From Bacteroidales bacterium (GTDB lineage: Bacteria; Bacteroidota; Bacteroidia; Bacteroidales; F082), in NCBI GenBank assembly GCA_017381865.1, contig JAFOBJ010000068.1, forward strand, positions 1 to 45,022: a stretch of 45,022 nucleotides of DNA, read 5' to 3'. A program made the position numbers and the translations under genes. Shown here piece by piece: positions 1-8,031 of the stretch (within the stretch, counting starts at the first letter, position 1; the number at the start of each line of letters is the position of its first letter). Under the pieces are notes generated by a model, which was not told the DNA's origin, searched no databases, and saw only the letters and a list, made by a program, of their open reading frames with translations.

Positions 1-680
1 TCATTGAAATAAATATATTTGTCAGTAAAGAAAATAATATCTTTCAACACTTTGTTATAACGAGATTTTTCTGTTGGAAACATCAGCTTGTAAATGTCGT
101 TCATTTTCACAACCTGATAGACAGAATCTTTACCTATCAGCTGACAACTTTCTGTACAGTCAATTATAATCTTTTTCGGTTCAATATGCTTCGGAACATT
201 AATCGTATCAATGGCATCAAGCCATAAATCCTGAACCAAGATACGACATTCTTTCATGCTGTTACCTTTTCTTTGAAGTACGAAAACCTTATCGTCAAAA
301 ATCTCAAAGTCGAACATCACGTATTTAGGGTCGCTGTAATGTCTAATTTTATCAGCGCTTACTCCTACTGCGTCAAGCATATACGTTGTTTTTTTCATCT
401 TGAAGTTAAGATTTATCGTATCGCGATTAGGAGTCACGCTTACCAGAGTATCTTCATAACCGATACAGGAAAACAACAGTCCGACTTTGTTTTCCATTTT
501 AGGCAACATCATAATGAAATCGCCTTTATCGTCGGAACTCACGCCGAAGCTAGTATTGATAATTGTAATGTTTACATTCTTTTCCGCTACATTACCTTTG
601 ATTACAGAATAATAATCATTCTGTGCGAAAGACATCATTCCGCAGAAAATAAGTGTGATTGTGAGTAGTAGTTTTTTCAT
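1..680 (-). CDS. Secreted protein with CarboxypepD_reg-like domain, paralogue 1 (3' part beyond window)
   Basis: This minus-strand gene starts at 680 and runs off the left edge, so about 226 residues are visible. It begins MKKLLLTITLIFCGMMSFAQ, a signal peptide. Next comes a carboxypeptidase-regulatory-like beta-sandwich at about residues 25-85, with the features of this domain in Bacteroidota: an N-terminal GNV segment, a D-x-x-G-D/E-F turn and an F-S-C-I-G-Y-E motif. The rest resembles the propeller-like part of the next two genes. It is the third member of a tandem family (760-2025 and 2105-3349) and shares their leader and flanks. The function is unknown; the protein is exported and may be surface or periplasmic. 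The frame is open up to the edge. Confidence 0.8.
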   Translation of the reverse strand, partial: MKKLLLTITLIFCGMMSFAQNDYYSVIKGNVAEKNVNITIINTSFGVSSDDKGDFIMMLPKMENKVGLLFSCIGYEDTLVSVTPNRDTINLNFKMKKTTYMLDAVGVSADKIRHYSDPKYVMFDFEIFDDKVFVLQRKGNSMKECRILVQDLWLDAIDTINVPKHIEPKKIIIDCTESCQLIGKDSVYQVVKMNDIYKLMFPTEKSRYNKVLKDIIFFTDKYIYFN

Positions 681-694
681 GGTTTTATTTTTTT

Positions 695-759
695 GTTGTG
701 AGTTATGAGCTGTGAGCTTTTTTCGAATTGCTCGAGGCTCATGGCTCGTAGATCAATGC
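695..759. repeat. Family A heptamer repeat/hairpin
   Basis: The left arm is made of 7-base units of the GAGCTGT/GAGTTAT type. The right arm (GGCTCATGGCTCGTAGATCAA) is roughly its reverse complement, so the element can fold into an imperfect hairpin. It fills the gap between two tandem paralogues. Confidence 0.75.
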
Positions 760-2025
760 TTATAATTCAATTCTTTCAATATACGATTTAAACTCTTTCA
801 AGGTGTTACTATTCTTCGTTACCGAATATAGTGTTCCTTTGTAGATGATTATCTTTTCTGTAAGCCATTGGTTTGCATTCGCCACTGCACTTGTCTTTCC
901 TGTGTTGACATCAATCTCATTTACCGCAGAACCGAATATCGTATAGAATTTTCCGAAGGCTTTATCTTTATAAATCTTATGCTGCCAGAAGTCTTCCTTT
1001 GTTGGATAAGTAATTTCACATTTGTTGAGAAGGTTCATACCTTCATCGTATATCAGAATCTTGCCGTTGAAATGATCGAAATAATATAAGGTGTCATCAA
1101 TCACATCTAGATGATTATCTTTGGTATGATACCATGTATGTTTCACAAACACACCCCACTCTTCCGCTGACGGGAATCCACCACCGCACCAACTTTTAGG
1201 AAGTTGCTCAATATAAGCTTGATGCCATTTTTCTTCCTTTTTGATATTATGATAAGATTCTATATCGTTGCATATAAACATCATCTCTTTTTCCTTGGTT
1301 TCTTTTCCAATCCTGAAGAATTCAGAATAATATCCGTCAATCTTCAACTTATTGAAATAAATATATTTATCAGTAAAGAAAATAATATCTTTCAACACCT
1401 TATTATAACGTTCTTTCTCCGCTGGGAACATAAGTTCGTATGAAGAATTCATTTTCACCACTTGATAAACAGAATCTGCTCCTATCAGCTGACAACTTTC
1501 CGTGCAATCGACAATGATTTCTTCCGGTTTTATATGATTAGGAATACTAATTGTATCAATTGGATCGAGCCATAAATCTTGAACTAAAATCCTGCATTCT
1601 TTTAATGTATTTCCTTTTCTCTGAAGAATAAAGACCTTGTCATCATAAATCTCGAAATCGAACATCACATAATTAGGTTCGCTTTTCATTATTATCTTGT
1701 CTGCATTTATGCCTACTGCGTCAAGCATATATGAAGTTTCCTTCAATTTGAAGTTAAGATTTATCGTATCGCGATTCGGAATAACGCTTACTAAGGTATC
1801 TTCATAACCGATACAGGAAAACAACAGTCCTACTTTGTTTTCCATTTTAGGCAACATCATAATGAAATCGCCATTATCGTCGGAACTCACGCCGAAGCTA
1901 GTATTGATAATAGTAATGTTTACATTCTTCTCTGCCACATTACCTTTAATGACAGAATAATCGCTTTGCGCGAAAGACATCATTCCGCAGAGGATAAGCG
2001 TTATTGTAAGTAGTAGTTTTTTCAT
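760..2025 (-). CDS. Secreted protein with CarboxypepD_reg-like domain, paralogue 2
   Basis: The protein has 421 residues with a clear signal peptide ending SFAQ (about residue 20). Residues 22-85 form a carboxypeptidase-regulatory-like domain (SDDNGDF turn, LLFSCIGYEDT). The remaining ~330 residues contain recurring short strands such as YDDKVFILQRKGNTLKE and LYYFDHFNGKILIYDEG, which suggests a beta-propeller of the kind often annotated as a 6-bladed propeller protein in Bacteroidota; this is an inference from strand pattern. It is nearly identical to the next gene over the first 95 residues and the last ~30, and more divergent in the middle. Only ~80 bases of repeat separate it from each neighbour, so the three may be co-transcribed. 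No catalytic motif was seen. Confidence 0.85.
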   Translation of the reverse strand: MKKLLLTITLILCGMMSFAQSDYSVIKGNVAEKNVNITIINTSFGVSSDDNGDFIMMLPKMENKVGLLFSCIGYEDTLVSVIPNRDTINLNFKLKETSYMLDAVGINADKIIMKSEPNYVMFDFEIYDDKVFILQRKGNTLKECRILVQDLWLDPIDTISIPNHIKPEEIIVDCTESCQLIGADSVYQVVKMNSSYELMFPAEKERYNKVLKDIIFFTDKYIYFNKLKIDGYYSEFFRIGKETKEKEMMFICNDIESYHNIKKEEKWHQAYIEQLPKSWCGGGFPSAEEWGVFVKHTWYHTKDNHLDVIDDTLYYFDHFNGKILIYDEGMNLLNKCEITYPTKEDFWQHKIYKDKAFGKFYTIFGSAVNEIDVNTGKTSAVANANQWLTEKIIIYKGTLYSVTKNSNTLKEFKSYIERIEL

Positions 2026-2038
2026 GGTTTTATTTTTT

Positions 2039-2104
2039 TGCTGTGAGCTATGAGCTGTGAGCTTTTTTCGAATTGCTCGAGGCTCACGGCTCGTAGATCA
2101 ATGC
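2039..2104. repeat. Family A heptamer repeat/hairpin
   Basis: Nearly identical to the repeat at 695-759, including the CGAATTGCTCGAGGCTC core. It is duplicated together with the gene, which shows that the tandem duplication unit includes this spacer. Confidence 0.8.
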
Positions 2105-3349
2105 TTATAATTCAATTCTTTCAATATACGATTTAAACTCTTTCAAGGTGTTACTATTCTTCGTTACCGAATAGAGTGTTCCTTTGTATATGATTATCTT
2201 TTCTGTAAGCCAGCTGTTAGCATTAGTTATGGCTGTCGTCTTTCCTGTTACGACATCAATTTCATTCAAAACCGAACCGAATATGGTATAGAATTTTCCA
2301 AAGGCTTTGTCTTTATATATCTTATAACGCCAGAAGTCTTCTTCGGTTGGATAAGTGATATCACATTCTCCAATCTTATACATTCCTTCGTCATAACGAA
2401 CTATCTTGCCGTTGAAATGGTCAAAATAATATAAGGTTTTGTCGAATATATCAAGATGATTGTCTTTTGTATGATACCAACTAAGCTTGACAAAACGTTC
2501 CCAATCATCAGCACTAGGACCACCGCCAAGCATCGGATGGTCTATATGCCATTGTTTTTCAACCTTAATGTCTCTATAAGTCTTCATATCATTCATAACA
2601 AACATCATCTCCTTCTCTTTAGATTCCTTTCCAATCCTGAAGAAATTGGAGATATATCCATCCATCAGCAATTCATTGAAATAAATGTATTTATCAGTCA
2701 AGAAAATAATATTATTCAATACCTTGTTATAGCGTTCTTTTTCAGTAGGAAACATCAGTTTGTATGAATCATCTGTCCTCACAATCTGATAAACGGAATC
2801 TTTCCCTATCAGCTGGCAGCTTTCAGTACAGTCAGTTATTATCTTTTCAGATTCAATATGTTGCGGAATATTGATAGTGTCGATAGGATCAAGCCATAAA
2901 TCCTGAACCAAAATCCTGCATTCTTTCAAAGTGTTCCATTTTCTCTGTAATATAAAGACCTTATCGTCATAAATTTCAAAGTCACATATAACATAACTTG
3001 GTTCGCTGTAATGTCTTATCTTGTCTGCACCCACTCCTACCGCGTCAAGCATATATGAAGTTTCCATCAATTTGAAGTTAAGATTTATCGTATCACGATT
3101 GGGAACCACGCTTACCAAAGTGTCTTCATAACCGATGCACGAAAACAACAGTCCGACTTGCTTTTCCATCTTTGGCAACATCATTATGAAATCGCCATTA
3201 TCGTCGGAACTCACGCCGAAGCTGGTATTGATAATAGTAATGTTTACATTCTTTTCAGCTACATTACCTTTAATGACAGAATAATCGCTTTGCGCGAAAG
3301 ATGTCATTCCGCAGAGGATAAGTGTTATTGTGAGTAGTAGTTTTTTCAT
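2105..3349 (-). CDS. Secreted protein with CarboxypepD_reg-like domain, paralogue 3
   Basis: The frame is open up to 3412, but its first 21 codons are repeat sequence, so I place the start at 3349, giving the same MKKLLLTITLILCG signal peptide as its paralogues. The architecture is the same: signal peptide, carboxypeptidase-regulatory-like domain (residues ~22-85), then a propeller-like region ending KSYIERIEL as in paralogue 2. Paralogue 2 has a six-residue CysGly-rich stretch (SWCGGG) where this copy has MLGGG, a small indel in a loop. It is probably exported and anchored or periplasmic; the role is unknown. Confidence 0.85.
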   Translation of the reverse strand: MKKLLLTITLILCGMTSFAQSDYSVIKGNVAEKNVNITIINTSFGVSSDDNGDFIMMLPKMEKQVGLLFSCIGYEDTLVSVVPNRDTINLNFKLMETSYMLDAVGVGADKIRHYSEPSYVICDFEIYDDKVFILQRKWNTLKECRILVQDLWLDPIDTINIPQHIESEKIITDCTESCQLIGKDSVYQIVRTDDSYKLMFPTEKERYNKVLNNIIFLTDKYIYFNELLMDGYISNFFRIGKESKEKEMMFVMNDMKTYRDIKVEKQWHIDHPMLGGGPSADDWERFVKLSWYHTKDNHLDIFDKTLYYFDHFNGKIVRYDEGMYKIGECDITYPTEEDFWRYKIYKDKAFGKFYTIFGSVLNEIDVVTGKTTAITNANSWLTEKIIIYKGTLYSVTKNSNTLKEFKSYIERIEL

Positions 3350-3363
3350 GGTTTTATTTTTTT

Positions 3364-3430
3364 GCTGTGAGCTATGAGCCGTAAGCTTTGGGCATAACTG
3401 CTCACAACTCATAGCTCACTGCTCATAGCC
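3364..3430. repeat. Family A heptamer repeat/hairpin (diverged copy)
   Basis: Left-arm units GCTGTGA-GCTATGA-GCCGTAA and right arm CTCACAACTCATAGCTCACTGCTCATAG are mutually complementary with mismatches. The 5' extension of the 2105-3349 frame lies in this repeat, which argues against the longer start. Confidence 0.75.
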
Positions 3431-3470
3431 AATTTTCAATTTAAAAGACGCCTCCTCAATTCCTAATTTA

Positions 3471-3526
3471 TCAAGACGCAGCAATTACTCATTTTTCATT
3501 TTCAGATGTAATTGACACGTCTCTAC
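3471..3526. repeat. Family B hairpin element (AGACG...CGTCTCTAC)
   Basis: This is an inverted repeat. AGACGCAGCAATTAC pairs with GTAATTGACACGTCT around an A/T-rich loop, followed by CTACA. Five more copies occur in the window. Confidence 0.75.
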
Positions 3527-3542
3527 AAATACTCCTAATCCC

Positions 3543-4436
3543 TTACGATCTGATAAACATCAAATCTGTATCTCTTTCAAAGACGACTTCAAAACTGAAA
3601 TATTTACCATTTAGATTTTTCGATAGAACAATATTATACGTCTCTCCTATTTCCAAATTACTCAAGACAAACTCAACGCTTCTAGGACATACACAGTCGC
3701 ATGCTAACTCTTCATCTTCAATTTCAAACATTGATATGCGGATTTTATTTTCATACCAATATGCATCTACAAAGAATTCTTCAGAGCAACAATTGAATAA
3801 AGTACTTGTGGTTTTTATCATAAGACTGCTGTCGTTTATGGCAGTAACATAAATCGTATCATTATCATAATACATTAGTCCACGGTCTTTTTCAAGACAT
3901 TCGGTAACTAAATATCCATTAATTTCAACATCAGGTTTTGGCTCGCATTTATTCAAAACGACAGCATTCTGATAGTCTTCTTCTGTTATAGTATAAAAGA
4001 CTTCGTGTACATTATCATTTTCGTTTCTTGACAAGATTTCCCAACAAGATTTCTTGAAGATGGATTTTTCAAATGTTTTTATTATTCCTTCATTGCTATA
4101 ATCAAGTATTTTATAATCAATGCTGTCGTCAAAAATGATGTAAGGCCTGTATTCTTCGTAAAGAATATAGTCGATATTTTGAACTTTACCATCAAATGGA
4201 GAAATGCCTATTCCGCCCTCCTGATATACCTCTTTTATTTCATCAGGTTTAATTATTATTGTATCGGAAGGTGTTACATTTTCGTTTGTTCCATAGACAC
4301 TTCCTTGAGTTAATTTGACATCTCTGTCAAGACCGTTTTTCACTTTATAAGTGTCATCAAAACCAGGATCGCAAGACGACAATAATACTGCAAAAGAAAA
4401 GATTGCAATTGCTGATAATTTTTTTAATGTTTTCAT
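3543..4436 (-). CDS. Predicted lipoprotein of unknown function
   Basis: A 297-residue protein with an N-terminal signal and lipobox (AVLLSSC, Cys at about residue 22), so it is expected to be lipidated. The mature part starts DPGFDDTYKVKNGLDRDV, a pattern seen at the start of many short Bacteroidota lipoproteins. The middle contains several cysteines, including CC in LFNCCSEEF and a CDCVCP cluster near residue 245, which could form disulfides. I do not recognise a family. It lies downstream of the KilA-N cassette and a possible promoter at about 4525-4556; a family A hairpin lies in the would-be 5' UTR. Confidence 0.75.
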   Translation of the reverse strand: MKTLKKLSAIAIFSFAVLLSSCDPGFDDTYKVKNGLDRDVKLTQGSVYGTNENVTPSDTIIIKPDEIKEVYQEGGIGISPFDGKVQNIDYILYEEYRPYIIFDDSIDYKILDYSNEGIIKTFEKSIFKKSCWEILSRNENDNVHEVFYTITEEDYQNAVVLNKCEPKPDVEINGYLVTECLEKDRGLMYYDNDTIYVTAINDSSLMIKTTSTLFNCCSEEFFVDAYWYENKIRISMFEIEDEELACDCVCPRSVEFVLSNLEIGETYNIVLSKNLNGKYFSFEVVFERDTDLMFIRS

Positions 4437-4450
4437 AGTTGTTTATTTTT

Positions 4451-4510
4451 TGCTGTGAGCTATGGGTTGTGAGTTGTGAGCTCAAGACTCGTGGCTCATA
4501 ATTCAAGGCT
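4451..4510. repeat. Family A heptamer repeat/hairpin
   Basis: Units TGCTGTG-AGCTATG-GGTTGTG-AGTTGTG-AGCTC are followed by a complementary arm GACTCGTGGCTCATAATTCAAGGCT. It lies between the lipoprotein start and the cassette flank. Confidence 0.7.
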
Positions 4511-4523
4511 TTATTATGCACTA

Positions 4524-4592
4524 CAAATTTTATAATTTTATTTCAAAAAAGCAAGTGTTTTAAAAATTTTTCGGGGGGGTAATTGGTTGATA
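4524..4592. repeat. Conserved 3' flank of cassette copy 1, with G7 tract
   Basis: These 69 bases match 8874-8942 at 62 positions by my direct alignment, including CAAAAAAGCAAGTG and CGGGGGGGTAA. It lies just past the stop of the KilA-N gene; the second copy lies just past the stop of the unrelated AlbA_2/HTH gene. On the minus strand it contains TTG, 19 bases, then TAAAATTTG, close to a Bacteroidota promoter but with one extra base in the -7 box. It could drive the lipoprotein gene at 4436. Confidence 0.85.
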
Positions 4593-4629
4593 TATAAATT
4601 ATTAAAAAATCAAACCGCCATATTGATTA

Positions 4630-5442
4630 TCAATCAGAATTAAATTCGTTTAATAATTTGTTATCGTATTTATATAATACCGTCAATTGTTCGATTGCCA
4701 TTTTATTCAAGAAGAGAGCTCTTTCAGATTGAGATTTGCCTGTTTTTATCAATTCCGAATTCATACTTTCCAAATTGATTAGCACTATCAATTGTTCTAT
4801 AGAAGCATAATCTCTGATGTTGCCTTTTAAATCAGGATTTTCATCCTTCCACATTTTTGCAGTTTTACCGAACAATGCCACATTTAGAACATCAGCTTCA
4901 TTGGCATATATTACATTCGCTTCTGAAGACGTAATTTCTTTTGGAATCAGATTGTTTTTTATGGCATCAGTATGAATGTGGTAGTTTATCTTTGACAATT
5001 CTCTTTTTGCACTCCATCCAACGAACTTCAATTCTTCTTCTTTTAGACGTTGAAATTCTTTAACTACATAAATCTTAAACTCTGGACTTATCCACATTGC
5101 AAATTCAAATGCAATATCTTTATGTGCATAAGTTCCACCATAACGACCTGCTTTTGCAAACAGACCTATAGCATTGGTTTTGGCCACGAAATCTTTTACA
5201 CTGATTTTAAATCTGTTCAGTCCAGCTTGATTTTTAATTACGGCGAATTCGCCATAATTAAAATTAGGATTATATACTTTTTCCCAAATACCAATGTACT
5301 CCAAAGTGTTTTTGTTTCTCAACCAGTCTGTTACAAAAAACTCGCCGTCTTTAGCCATCATCATGTCGGTTAGACAGATATAATCTTCATTGTTAAACTT
5401 TGTAACATTGATTTCAACCTCTTGAATCTTTAATTTTGGCAT
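4630..5442 (-). CDS. KilA-N domain protein
   Basis: I take the Met at 5442 as start (270 residues): the promoter -7 box ends at 5467, so the longer frame starting at 5469 would begin inside it. Residues ~5-130 form a KilA-N-type DNA-binding domain: CLTDMMMAKDGEFFVTDWLRNKNTLEYIG, then a GLFAKAGRYGGTYAHKDIAFEFAMWISPEFKIYVVKEFQRL block typical of the family. The C-terminal ~130 residues are helical (NEADVLNVALFGKTAKMW) as in other Bacteroidota KilA-N proteins. The family is known from phage antirepressors and host accessory islands. No other phage genes are nearby. It has its own promoter and sits between flanks shared with the AlbA_2/HTH locus at 9 kb. Confidence 0.88.
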   Translation of the reverse strand: MPKLKIQEVEINVTKFNNEDYICLTDMMMAKDGEFFVTDWLRNKNTLEYIGIWEKVYNPNFNYGEFAVIKNQAGLNRFKISVKDFVAKTNAIGLFAKAGRYGGTYAHKDIAFEFAMWISPEFKIYVVKEFQRLKEEELKFVGWSAKRELSKINYHIHTDAIKNNLIPKEITSSEANVIYANEADVLNVALFGKTAKMWKDENPDLKGNIRDYASIEQLIVLINLESMNSELIKTGKSQSERALFLNKMAIEQLTVLYKYDNKLLNEFNSD

Positions 5443-5466
5443 AGTTCTAAATTTTAATTTTTTCCA

Positions 5467-5497
5467 CAAATTTACATTCTCAAAATCCCTTTGTCAA
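5467..5497 (-). promoter_or_regulatory. Promoter of KilA-N gene (TTG-N20-TAAATTTG)
   Basis: On the minus strand TTG (5495-5497) is followed after exactly 20 bases by TAAATTTG (5467-5474), a full match to the Bacteroidota TAnnTTTG -7 box. The predicted leader is ~20 bases. The same arrangement with the same spacing recurs at 9493-9523. Confidence 0.8.
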
Positions 5498-5547
5498 GAG
5501 AAAAAAATATAAAAGATTTTAACGGTTTTTGTTAATAGTCAACAGAC
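5490..5547. repeat. Conserved 5' flank of cassette copy 1
   Basis: 58 bases match 9516-9573 at 54 positions, including TTTGTCAAGAGAAAA and AACGGTTTTTGTTAAT. It covers the -33 region and the A/T-rich stretch upstream of it. Homology resumes after an extra 7-base repeat array at GACTTTGGG (about 5567-5575). Confidence 0.88.
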
Positions 5548-5572
5548 AACGGTCAACGGACAACAGACTTTG
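5537..5572. repeat. Family E heptamer array (RGWCAAC units)
   Basis: Units AGTCAAC-AGACAAC-GGTCAAC-GGACAAC-AGAC with period 7. The second cassette copy has only one unit here (9562-9573), so this array expanded or contracted after the copies split. Confidence 0.8.
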
Positions 5573-5584
5573 GGTATGCTTTTT

Positions 5585-5644
5585 TGCAGTGAGCTGTGAG
5601 CTTTTTTTTGAATTGCTCAAGGCTCATGGCTCGTAGCTCAATGC
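5585..5644. repeat. Family A heptamer repeat/hairpin
   Basis: GCAGTGAGCTGTGAGC arm, then TTGAATTGCTCAAGGCTCATGGCTCGTAGCTCA arm. It is close in sequence to the copies at 695 and 2039 and lies right after the stop of the next gene upstream. Confidence 0.75.
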
Positions 5645-5646
5645 TT

Positions 5647-6918
5647 TCATTCAATAGCAACCTCATATAATCTCTTGTTATTGGTATAATCGTTAGCATA
5701 TAGAAAATACGCTTTGCCGTTATATATTTTCAGTTTCTCGATGAAAGGAAATCCGCCGAAGACAGCGGAGTTGCTTACTGTTCCATGAGCTACGTCTATC
5801 TTCTTCAATGTTGTAACACCTTGATTCAGGAACACTGCATAGAAGGCAGAATTATGTTCATCCATCAGCACTTTCTTGTTCCAGCCTTCCACAAGACGCA
5901 CTTTGTTGTTCCAGCTGTTATGTTTGTGAAATGTAAGCGGAAAAGTGTTAAGTTTTTCTGCTCTGTTGTCGTAATGGTTGATGATATTATCTTCAAAGTT
6001 AAAGACGAATATTTCATTATTCATATTAAAAACTGGATCATAAATAGGCTTCTCGAAAAGAGCCTGCGCCTCGCCTCTCCATCCCATCGGACCGAATTTC
6101 CTTACGTTCTCCATCAACATGCAGCCTTCTTCCCATCTGATATGTTCAAGTACTGTGGTGTCAATCTTCTTTTCTTCATTTTCACCGATGTCGAAATAAT
6201 AAAGCTCCTGACCTCTGTTCGTATATAAATGCGTGATAATGACTTGGTCGGTAGCGGCAGAGACATGAGCGTGGATGTACAAGAACTGTTCTATTCTGAT
6301 ACCCATCGTGAGAACCATGCCTGCATATTCGCCGCCGCGTTTCATCGTGCCAACCCAGTAAGCAGAATCCTGACTCAAGACATGAATCTGGTCATAGACA
6401 TCTTTATAAAAATGGTCGAACTTGCGAGGTAGTTCTATCTCAGCCAAAGTGTCGAAATCATACGAAAGATGAAGAAGAGAATAATTTCGCATCCTGTGAG
6501 CGAGGAGATATATGCCTTGTTCATTCATCTCATAATCGGCGACGCTCACCACCTTATTATCATACGCTACATGCGGAACGTTTTCCACTATCGTCACTTC
6601 TGGCAGCTCGTAAAACTTCATGAACATCTTAACTGTAAAGAACTTATTCTTAATATCGTCTTCAGTGATATTATATTCCATCTCGTGATAAGCCACATGG
6701 CTGAAGTCCATCATATCACCGGCTTTCACGGAACGCAGTTTCAGTTCGCCGCGCCAGTCGGAAATGCCGAGAAGATAGCCGTCGTCATTGCGGACGCTGA
6801 CATTCTGCATCGGCTCGCCATTGTCGTTGACGACTTTGACTTCAATATCTACTGTTTTCTGTGCGAAAGACATCATTCCGCAGAAAATAAGTGTGATTGT
6901 GAGTAGTAGTTTTTTCAT
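5647..6918 (-). CDS. Secreted CarboxypepD_reg-like/propeller-like protein sharing the paralogue leader
   Basis: A 423-residue protein with the same leader MKKLLLTITLIFCGMMSFAQ as paralogue 1. The DNA of the leader and its upstream bases is identical or nearly so to 634-690, although the mature proteins are quite different. Residues ~22-100 look like a carboxypeptidase-regulatory-like domain (NDNGEPMQNVSVRNDDG, ISDWRGELKL, MMDFSHVAYHEMEY). The rest has propeller-like strand repeats (DNKVVSVADYEMNEQGIYLLAHR, IFVFNFEDNIINHYDN). The role is unknown; export is likely. It sits upstream of the KilA-N cassette in the same direction. Confidence 0.82.
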   Translation of the reverse strand: MKKLLLTITLIFCGMMSFAQKTVDIEVKVVNDNGEPMQNVSVRNDDGYLLGISDWRGELKLRSVKAGDMMDFSHVAYHEMEYNITEDDIKNKFFTVKMFMKFYELPEVTIVENVPHVAYDNKVVSVADYEMNEQGIYLLAHRMRNYSLLHLSYDFDTLAEIELPRKFDHFYKDVYDQIHVLSQDSAYWVGTMKRGGEYAGMVLTMGIRIEQFLYIHAHVSAATDQVIITHLYTNRGQELYYFDIGENEEKKIDTTVLEHIRWEEGCMLMENVRKFGPMGWRGEAQALFEKPIYDPVFNMNNEIFVFNFEDNIINHYDNRAEKLNTFPLTFHKHNSWNNKVRLVEGWNKKVLMDEHNSAFYAVFLNQGVTTLKKIDVAHGTVSNSAVFGGFPFIEKLKIYNGKAYFLYANDYTNNKRLYEVAIE

Positions 6919-6932
6919 GGTTTTATTTTTTG

Positions 6933-7005
6933 CTGTGAGCTATGAACGGTGAGCAGCGAGCTGATAGCTGATGGCTGACAGCTAATTTTCAATTTTCAAT
7001 TCTAT
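6933..7005. repeat. Mixed heptamer repeats (GCTGATA and TTTTCAA types)
   Basis: The run goes from family A units (GCTGTGA-GCTATGA) into GCTGATA-GCTGATG-GCTGACA and then TTTTCAA-TTTTCAA-TTC, all with period 7. Confidence 0.65.
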
Positions 7006-7053
7006 TTCACCCACTTTCCGCTCTCCAAAATCCCGAATCCCGTTCCCGTTTAA

Positions 7054-8004
7054 TCATTTATACTCATAATGATATGTTCCACTGAAAATGACCTCTACTC
7101 CGATAGGAGGATGCACGTCACCTCCGGTAGTTCTCTTTATAGGATAATCGCCCTTATATTCATATTGATGATGGGTTTCACCTGATGACGAATCATTCTC
7201 CCATTTATATGAAGAATATGTCAGGTTATTTTTATTAGAGAATTTTTTATAAATGCTTGCAGACCAACTGTCATATAAATTATAATAAGGATTTATTTTG
7301 TCGTCATACTTATATGTCTCAGTATATTCTACAGTCTCGCTGCCTTTTGTATATGATTTCTGCGTCTTGATATTTTCGCCTTCCCATTCAAATTCTAAAA
7401 CCGTAACCCTGTCTTCTTTGGATGATGAACGTTCGGATGTTTTTTTCATGACAGTCTTTACAGCTTCAAGTGTACGCTCTGGCAAAACGAAACGCAAAGG
7501 ATTAAAGAAAGCATCAGTTATAATCCCACGATTGTCAAACAAAGAAAATTCAGTAAATTCAACTTTAGAAAGACATTCTCCGTCATAGAAACAGTCAACT
7601 CTAAAAGCAAGGATGTTTTTCAATGTATCAACCACATCACCAATTTCATTCTGTATAACAAGATCAGTAAAATATGTCTCAACATAATCAAGTACATCAT
7701 CTTTATAATGATAATATGCAGTCCAGCCATGTTTGTCACCGCTAACCGATTCTATCTGACCGTTGTCATTATAAGAATATATCTCTGTGTTATAAACTTT
7801 TCCGTCAGAGTCGTATTGGTCTATGCTTTTCAGCTGTTTCTTGTCCCAGTTCCAGAGTTCAACGAGATATTTCTCGCCATTGAGGTTTTCTTTGTATATC
7901 CTGTCAATCTTTTTCTTAGGATCATAAACACCGTCGATGTCTTCTTTCTTGCATGATGAGAATACAATCATCAAAAGCGAAAGGAATAATGCAGTCTGTT
8001 TCAT
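7054..8004 (-). CDS. Predicted lipoprotein with YD-repeat-like strands
   Basis: A 316-residue protein with signal peptide and lipobox (IVFSSC, Cys ~18) followed by KKED, as in many Bacteroidota lipoproteins. The mature region has repeated short beta motifs of the form Y-x-Y-[ND]-D-x-G-x-[IV] (YSYNDNGQIESVS, YHYKDDVLDYVE, YTETYKYDDKINPYYN), like those of YD-repeat or DUF4595-type proteins; I cannot fix the family. It starts 27 bases after the stop of the upstream beta-barrel gene, so the two probably form an operon. No catalytic residues were recognised. It may be an outer-membrane or surface lipoprotein. Confidence 0.75.
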   Translation of the reverse strand: MKQTALFLSLLMIVFSSCKKEDIDGVYDPKKKIDRIYKENLNGEKYLVELWNWDKKQLKSIDQYDSDGKVYNTEIYSYNDNGQIESVSGDKHGWTAYYHYKDDVLDYVETYFTDLVIQNEIGDVVDTLKNILAFRVDCFYDGECLSKVEFTEFSLFDNRGIITDAFFNPLRFVLPERTLEAVKTVMKKTSERSSSKEDRVTVLEFEWEGENIKTQKSYTKGSETVEYTETYKYDDKINPYYNLYDSWSASIYKKFSNKNNLTYSSYKWENDSSSGETHHQYEYKGDYPIKRTTGGDVHPPIGVEVIFSGTYHYEYK

Positions 8005-8031
8005 AATGATATTTTTATTTGTTAATAATAT

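Noticed and set aside
273-668. Plus-strand ORF opposite paralogue 1
   Set aside because: Shadow of the coding strand; similar shadows recur opposite each paralogue because the DNA is duplicated.
3350-3412. Longer N-terminus of paralogue 3 (MSCEQLCPKLTAHSS...)
   Set aside because: The extra codons are family A repeat; paralogues start at MKKLLLTIT, which is a signal peptide.
4630-5442. KilA-N gene as a sign of a prophage
   Set aside because: No capsid, tail, integrase or lysis genes nearby; the gene stands alone within repeat-rich accessory DNA.
4524-5575. The KilA-N cassette as a classical insertion sequence
   Set aside because: No transposase, and the two borders are not visible inverted repeats of each other.
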